DNA of 64,000 nucleotides from Myoxocephalus aenaeus. Taxonomy: Eukaryota; Chordata; Actinopteri; Perciformes; Cottidae. Made by a program: the position numbers and the translations under genes. Where the stretch lies: assembly GCA_038501785.1 (NCBI GenBank), contig JBAMJR010000329.1:2257501-2321500 (forward strand). The letters run 5' to 3'. The notes under the pieces are model-generated. The model saw only the letters and a list, made by a program, of their open reading frames with translations. It searched no databases and had not been told where the DNA came from. Below are positions 47,611 through 59,545 of the stretch, piece by piece. The number at the start of each line of letters is the position of its first letter. Position 1 is the stretch's first letter.

Positions 47611-50600
47611 GTAGGCCTGAAGAATATATTTTTTTAAACTGCTTAAACCAAAACACACAGCCTCAGGTCATTAACTTGAGAGTGACACCCAGTGAATCTG
47701 GTTTCACCGCTGAGTGTTACCCACTTTAAAGTAATGTATTTAGGTCTAAATCATGCGATAAGGGTGCATGCTGCGGATCTGTGCGACGGAGACAGAGAGC
47801 AGAGTGACAGACGCTCTGCAGAGCCAGAAAGTTCCATCCTCCTCCGGTTAAAACAACAGTCTTTTCCTAGGAGCTATCGCACTCTGACACATGGTCGGAT
47901 CCAAGAGAGCCGTATTTATTTTCGTATGGGCTACATTTCTTTCCTTTAAGTAATGAATTAAGAAAACACTGAGCCCGGCGCTCGGGCGTGGAGATGTGTG
48001 GGAGAAAGCTGCGCTCACTGACTCACTGCAAACAGGAAAGAAATAGTAGTTGGACGTAAGGAATCCAGGGGAAGGAGCATTCCCCTCATCCTTTCATCCT
48101 CTCATCCTTTCTTGACCCCACAACCCCTCTCTCTCTCTGCTGAAGTCATGTTTTCAGTCCTCCGTCTCACAAGGCAGCCAAACTTGGGAGGACTGGATGG
48201 AGTGGGAGACAGAGAGTAGTGGAGTTCAAGGGAGTGGGGGGGGGTGGGGGGAGCATGTCTTGAGAGCAGTCTAAAACATTTAATGGCCTAGAGAAGACAG
48301 CATCGGGTGTGTGTACGAGTATGAATCTGCATGGGCTTGTGTGTGTGTTTAGGGTATCGGTTAAGGTTGGTAACAGGTCAGCCAAAAAGAGTCGGGAGCA
48401 GCTCCCTCCCATGAACACTCTCTACAGAACACCTTCTGCAGAAGGGTTAAATAAATGTTAGTGATGTGATAACCAGCCTGTTTATTGAGGGGCCTCTAGC
48501 ACGACAGCTAGAAGGCCTGCTTGGGTTTCCTCTTTGATGATGTCATACCGCCAGTCCACCAAATCAGGCGCCCCTTTCTCTTTATCTGTTCTTATACATT
48601 GCTTCAGAACGTGACAGAATCGTCACACCACTCACCGAATGGACACGATCTAAGGGTTCGTACTCGTGCGGCGTGGCGTGAACGGTAATGCAAAAAGTTA
48701 AAAGCACAATGACTCTTCGGCGTAGGTGTCATGCTATTGCGGCCGACACCTGTGAAGTGTCCAGTTCGGCGAGAAACACTGACAATTGACTTATTCTGCA
48801 TTCAAGGCCAGGATCCTCTGGATCTTGCCAAATAAGTCATAAGTCAGCAGGCTGGTTTCCTCTGTGTTTAAATGAAAGTACTTTTTTTTTTTTGCTTCAG
48901 ACTGAAGAATGACAGGAATTCAGCCACTTGAGTAACAATGTGAAACCAACATGTTTGAGCTGTGATATCTTTTTTTTGTACATTACGTTGCAATTTTTGA
49001 CAAGCCTGCTGAAAGAATAAGAAGGCTACCACCTGGGACTTACTCCAAACGCAGGTTTAGTGAAAACTCAGTTTGCCATCTAGGGTTTAACGAACTGACA
49101 ATGATGCAAAATCATCCATGTGGTCAAAATAATATATTTAGCATGTTTATATATAAAAAGGAAAGGAACAATTTAAATACAATGTGTCTTTTGTGTCATA
49201 AAAGTCCAGCTTCACGGTCCAAATTATTTGATTTTTAAGATGTTTGGACCCAAAATTCCAAATGATGTGTTTATTTGTATGCGTGTTCTGGGACATAACT
49301 CATTAGGGCACAACACCACACTGTACACCACAATAATGTTAAGAGAACAGCTTTAAAATAAAAATTCTCCTCTACGGTCAGTCACCCTCTATTTCAAAAA
49401 CAGAATTGAAAAGAAGTCACAGAAAAGCTTTTTTCCAAAGAGAAAGACATACTAGAGCACATACTGATCTACTAATATACGACCCATATTAAGAATCAGT
49501 AGTAATGAGGTGAAACTGGTATATGATATATATAATATACCATATATATATATATATATATATATAGTTTACAAAGCTCTTTGATGGTACACACCTAGAG
49601 ACTCATCTACAACCTCACCTATCTGGCATAAAGATACCACAGCGGAGAACAATAGATGGTATTCACCTGACATGACTAATAAAATGACTTCCCACTGCGC
49701 TGTTCTTAAATTAGGCCAAACTCCAGACTTTTCTAAAGAAACACTCCCCAGAAATTTCCCCCTCGCAACATGCTCCACCCCTGTTTTTTTGCGTCCCCGT
49801 ACGTCCTCACTTTCTCCTCCTTTTTCCTGTTTCCCAGTGAAAAACACTGAGGGTGAGGCCTGGAGGTGGGTTTCAGTTCAAAGTTGAAAAGGTCACCGCT
49901 GAAAAACCCTGGCAGGTGTTCAAGAAGTGTGGTGCATTTATGATAACACTCAAGTTGACTTGGTGCTCTTGAACACTGGCTGTGGATTTAGTGTAACTGA
50001 AAAAAAAAGGGGGGGCGAGAGAGAGAGAAGTGTCTGCTGTCAAGGTCAGGGACTCCTTTACTCGACTTTACGTGGCAACAACAAAGCCGTACAGTGAAGC
50101 TGCAGCAGACTGCACGATATCTGTGCGTGGACTGTGTCCGGGCCGGCCGAATTGCGCAATGTAAGCGAAAGCTTGACCTCATAACTGCTTTGTGTTAATA
50201 CGGCAGGAATTTACTGGAATTTTGTTTTCATAAATGAGGACAGGAAAGGCTAACAGTGGAGGCATAAATCAGGGATTTCTTTTTTCCTCTCCTCTCAGAA
50301 TAAGTGACCGCATGAGCGTAATAATAAACATTCTCGGGCAGAGATTGATGTTGGATGGGCCTGACTGAGGGCACGTAGTTAGTAGTCCGTGCCCGCGTTG
50401 GGCACAACCTCTTCTCACAATTCCCACATTATTTGGGGGCGGAGCAGGAAGAAATGAGAGACATAATTTCCCTGCGATCAAACATTGTTGGTCCGTACAT
50501 TAAGGCGACTGATGCAATCTGCACTGAGCACAAAATAATTGAATGTGTTGAAATTTGGGAACTATTTTGAGGGATTTCCTCTCTTTAGGGCAGCAGGGAA

Positions 50601-51560
50601 GATTGGCTTAATTAAAGAGGGAAAAACAGGAAGTTTTAAAGTCACGTCTATAATTAATTGGTCGCCTCAGCCAAAGGGTCTGCCTGGTCAGGGGAGCATG
50701 AGGAAGCAGCTCTGTTGTTGTGCTCAGTCACTGGGTTCACATAAGACTTCATGCAGTCTCTGCTACTGGGGATGTTTTTAAACGGGAAAACTACACAGTA
50801 TTACAACTTGGGTTTTATTTTTGTAAGTCCGGCCATCAGTTATAAGTATTTGCTGACATCTTGGAATGCAGCCATATTTTTGAAAGTAGGTCCAAAAGGG
50901 CAAACAACCACGAGCAGTCAGACAATCGTACAGGGTGAAAACAAGCGTGTATGAGTTAAAAATAATAAACTGGGAAAAGTGAGCATGTGTGTGTAGGTTC
51001 GCTAATCATCCCTCACTGCACAGGAAACCGTGAGCGTGAACTTGTAACCCTTTGAGAGAATCTCCAACGAGAGCCGCCACCTGTAGTAAATGTCTGTAAA
51101 AAGAACAAACATGCAAAGTAGGGTGGTTTTCAGGGGCCTTTCTACTTGTAGAAGCAGAAGTTAATCAATGAAGAAACATATAACACAACTGTCCTTGGGA
51201 AATCTACCTAGCTTGATTCTCAAAACAGTAACTGTGATTCCAATGTAATCAATAAAAATATATATGAGACTTGCAGGAGGCCAATCTCGCTCCAAAAGAT
51301 CTATGCTAACCCTTATGAATATTCAAGCCAACATAACTTATAGTTGATCATATTTGGAAGACTTTTGTATATTCTAGTTCTATTTCAAATTATTTAATGT
51401 GTAGGTTTGTAGGCCAGCAACAAACTCCACAAACGTACAAACTATTCAACAGACTTAATCAAACACCAGATAGACAAAGAATTATTTTTTTTAAGTAAAG
51501 AAAAAATTTGAAATAAAAATTCAACTTCAACTGAAAGATAAGATAGTCAAGAGTGCTCTA
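47611..51560. other. Gene-desert segment
   Basis: No gene recognised. It holds a (TA)n run near 49543-49566 and pyrimidine-rich patches near 48090-48140. Open frames are short and without conserved features. Confidence 0.5.
49543..49566. repeat. (TA)n microsatellite
   Basis: Twelve TA units inside a longer TA-rich stretch from about 49520. Confidence 0.9.
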
Positions 51561-51574
51561 TAAGATAACATTGT

Positions 51575-51700
51575 ATTAAGATAAGATAAGATAATCCTTT
51601 ATTAGTCCCGCAGTGGGGAAATTGCAGGATAATAGCTTAACAGTACACATGCTAGCTCACTAGCGGTAGCCTGGTGTTAGCATAGCTATGTGTAATTCAC
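51575..51700 (-). mobile_element. LINE 3'-tail fragment with (TTATC)n end
   Basis: On the - strand it reads ...tttccccactgcgggactaa and then taaaggattatcttatctta. This is the terminal pattern of fish non-LTR retrotransposons that end in a short tandem repeat. Only the 3' end is present. The exact family is not determined. Confidence 0.6.
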
Positions 51701-54700
51701 AATGCAGTTCATACCCCGCAAGAGTCTCCGTACACTTTGGTAGAGGTAAAGGGACATTTTCAGTTGGGTTAACCTTTTCTCCAAATTATATTTTATATTA
51801 CATTAGAGTACAGCGCTATCATAAGAGATAGCGGAAGCTACAAAACCCAATGTTGTGATCGTTTTCCTGTGAGATGTTGGCTTTGTATATTCACTTAAAA
51901 AATGAACATGATTTCTTTTGCATTCTTGGAAATATGTTCAAAGTGAAAAATACGGTTAATAAAACCTGACTTCCATGACTGGTGGGACTTTAATGAGCAG
52001 CTGTCTCTTCTGTTTGGGAGCCTGCCATGCGTCAGCCTGTTATTTATTTTAGATGCTCATTTGGTTATCAGGAGTGTTCGTAAGAGGTCTCCGTGGAGAG
52101 TCTTCCAATCAGCAGGCAAGAGAGGAGCCTCACTGGGCTCTTCTGTCAAGCTGCTGCATCCTGCAATTCATCCCCCGTCTCAACTGCATGGCTGTGCTGC
52201 TATCTTGAGCTCTAGATGAAAATATATTACATTTCAAGTTTTCACTGAAGCAAATGGTGTTTACACAAGCATACCTCGTTCGAAAAGACCTAAAGTCTGA
52301 GATGCTGTGTTGCAGTCTGGGTAAGAGGAAGGGGGGGGGGGGGGGGGGGTAAAATCCCACCAAACTTCATAGCTCTCGGTTGACCCAAATGACTAAAGCG
52401 ATGACTCCATGCAGATTCTCTAGAGGACCGGAGACTCTGAGCCAAACGTCTGATACCAGTCAGGAAGGCACCGTTTCCCCCCGCACCTCCTCATCCAAGT
52501 CAAACACAGACGCACAAACAGAAACACACAACGTACATCATGGAGCATGGGAAAATGTGACTCCCTTTATTGTTTCACACCAGACCTGGACAATACATAT
52601 AATGCCAAACTGAAAATATGCATGCCTGTATTTTTCCTCGAAACCTAATCAACATAGTGCATTTCTTATCCTAAAACTGAACTGAAGTTCGGTCCTCTCA
52701 CGAGCATGATTGACTTCTGATCGTACATCACCGGGAGAGAATTTGCTCTCCACGTCCACATGATGATGAGCATATTGCTTGTTGACGTATGTTTAATTGA
52801 TTAAAACAGCCCCTCTGTGATTTCCCTGTGTTTTGTTTTTAAAGGCCGGGGTTCTGACAGAAATACTCCGGGAAGTATTGCATTTGGCGGCGAGCTCGGG
52901 TTCCCATACACGAGAGCGCTGAACCTAATTCAAAACGCCTTGGACACAAGGCTGACTGTTGGGCTAGTAGGAGAGGAGAGATAGCTGTAACCTTGCACTG
53001 AACTCCCAAGAATCTCTGCGTACTCCTTGGACCGCGGCAGCAGAAAATACTTACGCGAGTTACATGATTTACTGGCGGAGTTTCAAAGCCCAGACCCCTT
53101 TAGGCAGAGGGTGTGGTAATTAAACTATGTTTCCTTGAGAGACTCACATGAACCGTTACTTGAATTGCGTTTACAAAAGAATATGCGATAACAAAATACG
53201 TTCTACATTCAACTAGGTGGAAGCAAGGCAGTTTGAATACAAGGCAGGCCATAATAAAATAAGGGATGGAGTAAATTGCAGTTAATACGTAAATCAATAA
53301 ATGAACAGGCAAAGAAAACAAACAATGTGTGGCTAGACTGCACTGTCAGGGAGGAGACAAATAGGACACGAACCTATTTGACATTTAAATCTACCTGCAC
53401 GCTGAGGTGACTCAAACCACACAATAAAGCACACATGCAAGATGGCTGCTCTCCAATTCAGGCCACGCCCCCTCCCCCTTTAACACTGCCCACAAAGAAA
53501 TACAAATAAAACCGAAAGTTGCCCGTTCAACTGATTTTATTTTGCCTCTTAACTGAAGTCTTGTCTCCTCTGTCTTTGTTTGAAAACTAAAAGAAACAGA
53601 AGCACATTAATATAGAAACATTTTGAAAAACACATGCAACGTAAACCTTAGTCCCCTCCCCCAGTAGAGACATGCATCTATATCTAAATTGATGAAGAAC
53701 CATGTTAACATTGTATTAAAGGGACTAAAAGTTTTTTTTTATCTCGGTTCTGCTGTGTGTATTATTAAAATCATAATTTTAAACATTTAAATAAATTTAA
53801 AAAAGGGAAGCAACCAAATCAAACACCAAACAAAGGCTGGCCTCTCTCTCAGGTGTGTTCCAGTGCAGGAAGAAAGGCAGGTGAGCGCCCCGCCCCTTTT
53901 TATAGACTCTGTTCCTTGTCTGGGTCCTAGTGCTCGACTATCTCTTCCCTTCCCTTCATAGAGTCCACCATGGAACAAAAAATGGTCCTCTATCAGACTT
54001 TTGGAATAAAACTATTACACAACACCTAAAATGTGTGGTACATAAGTACAACAAATGTACGTACCGTTGAATTTCTTCCACGAGAACATATACTGTATGT
54101 CTGTCACTCCTTTATTTAAATGAAAATGGTGTCAATGATTTATCACCGAACAGAAATGCTTCCACAATGCCCTCATTCAAAAACAAACTGTCTACTTCTC
54201 TCCTTTACAATGACCTCCTGTTTGTGCCATGCTTGGCACACCATCCGTAGCACAAAGCTCCCAACAGTCTGCACCTTTTAGGAGGAACAACAGATTGAAC
54301 AAACACAAAAAAAGTAAGCAGCCTTTTCTCTGGCAGGCCAGGCTTTTCAACCGCAACATGGTTTTATTTGGCTTGTATGTTTGCATATCAGCGTAGAGCT
54401 TTATTTACTGTGTGTGCCGTACCAGACGCTCAAATATATTAAGTAGAGAAAAAGAAATGGCCCAGTAAACATGCATGTGTTATTTCTCTGCAGCATCTCG
54501 GCTCCATTGGTGAGGGATGGAGGACATACGGGCCAAGTTCTATCAACCAAAGGGAGGAAAAAAAACTGGAGGAAGGTCACTTGCTCACAAAAACAGTGAA
54601 ATTCAAGGCCAAACATTCAACCCCCTCCTCACCTTGTCATCATTGTGATGTTTTGTTTTTCTTAGTTGATTGGGTGCAGTGAGGTCCTTTGCATGGAAAA

Positions 54701-55188
54701 ACATTTCAAACATCAGTCTTTTTTTTTTTTAAAGATCCACGTATTATTTGAGGCTATATTGTTGCTGATGTTTCTGTGGGAGTGGGACATACAGAGAAAA
54801 TACTCCGAATGGCAAATTAAATACCTGAAAAATCAAGGTTCTACGTCACATTGAACATCCCGATGAGGAAAACTACAGTGATGTGCCAGTGTGATGGACA
54901 GGTTTACTGTTGATGTCAATAACTGAACTTGTTAATCAGATCAAGTAATGACCAGTATGTGACATCACATACAGTTTCTTTGTCAACGTCATCATAAAAT
55001 GTATTGTTTCCACTATAAGGTAAAGTCTTTTGATTTGATTTTAGGTTAAAGTATTGTGGGTTGTCAAGGAACTTTTCCCTTTGCCTCATAATAAAGCTCT
55101 TTCCTTTTATCTTTTCCTCCACTTTCAGCCTTCAATCCCACCGCCTCCCATTAGGCCCTATTCCTATTACAACTTCCTGCATTCCTTA
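51701..55188. other. Gene-desert segment
   Basis: AT-rich non-coding DNA with a G19 run (52331-52349). No exon chain was found. Confidence 0.5.
52331..52349. repeat. Poly-G run (19 G)
   Basis: Uninterrupted run of 19 G on the + strand. Confidence 0.9.
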
Positions 55189-55189
55189 A

Positions 55190-55216
<27 letters not shown>
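55189..55216. repeat. (AC)n microsatellite
   Basis: Fourteen AC units. Confidence 0.9.
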
Positions 55217-55222
<6 letters not shown>

Positions 55223-58200
55223 AATACGCGTCACTCTTCGCCAGAAGTGTCATTCGTTCCAACTCCCAACCTTCCCTGAACACATATACTCCCACTGTTT
55301 CTGTAAGTAACACTGACGTAATCTCCACACTGTGGAACCAAACATTTCGCTGCCATTTCTTTTTTAACTGCTGTGAACTTCCTGTGAGTAAGGCTGTGTG
55401 TGAGATATATTTATGACAGGGTTGGAGGAGGGGCGTTTCTTCTCTTAGTTGCAGATATGTTTTGCTATCTGAGAAGGCAAAATGCTGTGTGCACATGAGC
55501 TTTGAACGCACAGTTTGGCTTTCTATGAATCAGACGAGGCAAATCAATCACAGAATAATAAATGATTCAAATACACACACTCACTTGCCATGAGAGACCT
55601 TTTTGATGGCACTCCTAAATCTGGAGGAAAAAAAAGAGAGTCCATGAGCAGCTCGGCTATCGTGTTGTTTAAGTGTTGTTTCTCCCAGAATGTGCCCCCG
55701 TGTCTGTCGAGGAAACCCAAAAGGGCTGAGTCAGAGATCCCATCTCTTCCGGAGGCAGGGCCAGCGGCGCTCTCCTTTTGAAAGGCAACATGGAAAGATC
55801 AGCGGGCATCTCCTGAGGGAGCCACTGGGCCATACTGTGCTGCGGCCCCGTGGCCAAACAGCCATGGGGCCTGCAGTCTGCTGCTGCTGCTGCTGCTGGA
55901 TTAGCGTGTTGTGTTTACTTTGGGAGGACTTTCAACCCTGTGCAGCCATCAAGATCTCTGCATTTTCCCCTCTTTGTCTGTCTACGCTTCTCCCCTCTTT
56001 ACCAGCTTTTCGACCACGTATTACTCCCCCACTCTGTCCCAAAGCCTGCAACCCTGTGACAAAACATCAGTTGACAGATAATAACTGCAAGCTTGCCGTT
56101 TTGCATCACTCTGTGTGAACGTGGTGGTTGATGTGACCCTCAGCTCTGCGAACATCTATCCAACATGAGAATGCAGGGAGTGTTTCTGCGCCGTTGTGTT
56201 TATATTTCCTCCCTTGCAGAACCATGGATACCAGTCAGACAGTGCCAAGGTAGGACCACCTCGTAAATTCAAAAACCCATAAATATTTGCTCGTGTTTTG
56301 AGTTCAACACTAGTTTGCATTTACATATCTGGAGGTGGTTTGGTAATTTATCTGCGTTGGAGGTTCACGGTCTTAATGTCTGGTGGTCTCGGTGCACACA
56401 TTGTTTTTCTTATAACACCCAGCAGCCATGGGGACACATGCCGAACGTTTCCATTCGCCGTTTACAGCCAAACGCGACACTTTTAACACTGGCATTGAAG
56501 AAAAAAAAATGGATGATCTTTGCCTATAAAACAAATGGCAGTGGCTGTATCTTTCCCCAAATGTCCCCAAAAAAGTGTGATCTTTTGCAAAATAAAAATA
56601 AATAAAAAATAGGTGCAATTACAATGTTCATCTACAAACTGTGGATGTGGCTGTTGTTGCCGTGTAGCACATTCCTCCACACTCAATAAACTCAGCTAAA
56701 TCAATATGTCAAAGAGCAGACAGATAACGCTAAGCCCAGACATAAATCTTAACCATCTCTAAAATCTTTTCATGTGGTATTACTCACAGGCCATATTCGC
56801 TTAAGTACAGTAAACATTGTGACAGGTACTTTGAGCTGCTGGTTCAAGAGGACACAGGAAAGTGGATTGTGCTTTGAGCCTTTAGGGGCTGGTAGAAGAG
56901 AAAAAAACTCTTAAGTAAAAAAGCTGTCAGGAAGAATAAAGGCTTGATTTAATGAAACATAAGCAGAATGTGGAGGCAAACCACCCAGAAAAAGCTGGAA
57001 ATCAAAATCGGCAAGAATCATTTTTTGGTTTGAGATGCAATTTTTAAAAACATTTCTTTCCTTGCCTCGCATTAGCCGGTCTTCATTTTACCTCCCAATC
57101 ATGAACACATCTGAGAATGTAAAGCCAGTTTTTAGTTTTCCGCCAGGGAGAAATGGGGAGTTGGAACACGGCTATGACTGCCTCTCACAAAAGTATGCCA
57201 GCGTAATGTTAATATTATCAAAGAACGGGGTTCTTTCTAAAAAAAAAATACTGATTATTTTTTTCTCTAAAACAGGGTAGCTGTAAAGTCTTTTGCATTA
57301 CCAGAACAATTTCTTGGACTGAAATTTAGATCAAATCATTTCTTGTAATAAATGTAAAATAAAACAACAGCAAAAAAAAAAAAGAATTATGCTAAAATAA
57401 ACATGATATTTAAAAATAATAATAATCCAGAAGAATAAATGGCATGCCCTTTTTGGAGAAAAATAAAATAAAGTTTCACATAATTAATCAGGTTGCCTTC
57501 AGGTTCTATGGCCCAATGATTGTGTTTTGGCCTGAAATGGCTTTTTGAGTCTCCGCCGACAACACAGCTGAGGACATGGAGACCGAACAGTGTGGAAATG
57601 CAAACACAACCTCTTGAATTTTGATTTTGCACGCCAACCCATGCAGTTGTGAATTCAAAATCTGTACCACACCGAATGTGCAAGATGAAAACATTGCATT
57701 GTTACATAACTATTGTTCCCTTTTTCAATTAGCACCTCATTATGTTAAACTACTTGGCCGTCACACTCCCTTTAATCCTCACAGGGTGTAGTCAAAGTCA
57801 TTAAAAGAACATGATATATTTTATTTTTACAGAGGTGACCTCACTTTCTGCGCTCTGTCTAATGTTGGTGTAAAATGACGGAGTCGCACATGCTTGCATT
57901 GTGAAAGGTGCACTTGTAACAGTGAGTCAGGTAGTGCAGTCAACAGTCTTCTTTAGCAGTTTATGTCTTGTAGCATAAAGGTCACGAGGCCCACAGCTCT
58001 CCTGGGTGTGCTTTGTTCAAACAAGCCATCCGACTGCTTTACATGTAAAAGAGTTATTCTAGTACCTTAATGCTACCCAACAGCTGACATTTCAGAATAA
58101 AAAAAAAAATGTCAGAAAGAGTCGATTCTTTGCATTATTTCAGTAAATAATTCAACAAAACCACGAGACGACATCGTCATTTATACCCTGTTTAAACCAA

Positions 58201-58340
58201 GCTCGTTTCAGTCAAATACAGTAAGAGCTTTCAGTGGAAAACGTGCAGATTCAACACCACTGTACTCAAAACAACCAGGAAAAAAAAATAAAAAATAGAA
58301 AAGAAGACATAAGGATGGTTTAACTTCTACTCTATATTGA
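55217..58340. other. Intergenic segment downstream of gata6
   Basis: Mostly AT-rich. Around 55690-55890 a GC-richer, non-repetitive stretch stands out, and at 56220-56249 there is an exon-like 30-nt segment. No complete gene was seen. Confidence 0.5.
56220..56249 (+). other. Orphan exon-like segment (30 nt)
   Basis: A strong acceptor (tatatttcctcccttgcag) and a donor (AAG/gtagga) frame exactly 30 nt, open in all three + frames; frame 1 reads NHGYQSDSAK. No partner exon was identified in the window. It may be part of a non-coding RNA on the strand opposite gata6, a microexon of an unseen gene, or chance. Confidence 0.25.
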
Positions 58341-58344
58341 TATC

Positions 58345-58350
58345 TTTATT
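58345..58350 (-). terminator. candidate polyadenylation signal of gata6
   Basis: The - strand reads AATAAA about 615 bases after the gata6 stop. It is the nearest canonical hexamer found on that strand. Use is inferred. Confidence 0.4.
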
Positions 58351-58572
58351 AACAATCATAGCCATGTTTTCAACAATGGAAGATTTATAAATACGTTTCT
58401 CTTTTGATTCATAAAAGTTGTCTTGGCACTTGTGGCATGATTCCAGTTGTGGAAAGAAAACAAAAACAAAAAATCTAAATGTCCTTACAGAATATAGAGC
58501 TTTATGAAGCAGTGGTATCCAATCAACAGCTTTTTTTTTCTTCAGAGAGGAAATCCATTATGTACATGATGG

Positions 58573-58606
<34 letters not shown>

Positions 58607-58962
58607 GAAGGAGATCTGGTTCGGTGCCACGGTGGATGGGATGAGATATCGAGTGCATGGCGGGTCCAGAAACCATCCAAAGCTGATTGATCATCTGGCC
58701 TGGTGATCCCCTTTGTTTTTTTAAGGCAACGAGATCCCCCCACACCAATCTGGAAACCAATCCCAGCTATTCCACGCTCGGTTCAAGCTTGCAGTGTGAT
58801 TGAAGGTCGCCTCACCCTCCCGAATTCCACCCTGTCCGACTCTTCTGGCATCAGCTGCGAGGAAGGACACCAACATTGCCCCCCTGAATACTTCCACACT
58901 ACATAGCATCCAGACAAGAGGGGCGGCCAGAGGGATTGCCTTCCTCCCAGAGATTTAGATGT
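58351..58962 (-). other. gata6: gata6 3' untranslated region (end estimated)
   Basis: The stretch from the stop to the first - strand AATAAA. It includes a poly-T run on the + strand near 58573-58602 (poly-A in the transcript). Human GATA6 has a longer 3' UTR, so a more distal end is possible. Confidence 0.45.
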
Positions 58963-59118
58963 TCAAGCTAAGGCCATGGGGCACCAGGGTTCACCCCTCA
59001 CTGAAGCTACATCTGATGGCTGGGACAGGCCCACGCTGGTGTACAGGCCGTCCTGTCCCGGGTACTTCACCGCTGAGCCGGTTCCCTCCCCTGAGCTGGA
59101 CAGCACAGACGAACTGAC
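58963..59118 (-). CDS. gata6: gata6 exon 7 (terminal coding exon)
   Basis: Encodes VSSSVLSSSGEGTGSAVKYP, then GQDGLYTSVGLSQPSDVASV and RGEPWCPMALA, with TGA at 58965-58963. The acceptor is gtgttgcag. The GQDGLY and C-terminal ALA residues are shared with human GATA6. Confidence 0.95.
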   Translation of the reverse strand, partial: VSSSVLSSSGEGTGSAVKYPGQDGLYTSVGLSQPSDVASVRGEPWCPMALA

Positions 59119-59457
59119 CTGCAACACCAAAGCAAGAATGCATTATTAGCCTAATTGTATTGTCAAAGCAGACATTTGTTGAATATAAAACGGAGTTGTC
59201 TCTTTGTGGAATGTGCTGGTTGGGCTTTGGACCGAGATGCTGCTGAGCAACGTGATGCTCATCTACACGTGTGCGAGCAGCAGTGAGCCTGCATGTGATC
59301 TCTTTCGCAAAAACACCTGCTGAGGTGAATGCTACAACACTTTTTACTTTGTTCAACTCTGGGGATCCAATCAGGAAGACGTTTGCAATTTAAAATAACT
59401 GTAAATAATGGTTTGTTCAAAAAGGTTGTATCTAAAAAAACAAACTCCTGTGCCACA

Positions 59458-59545
<88 letters not shown>

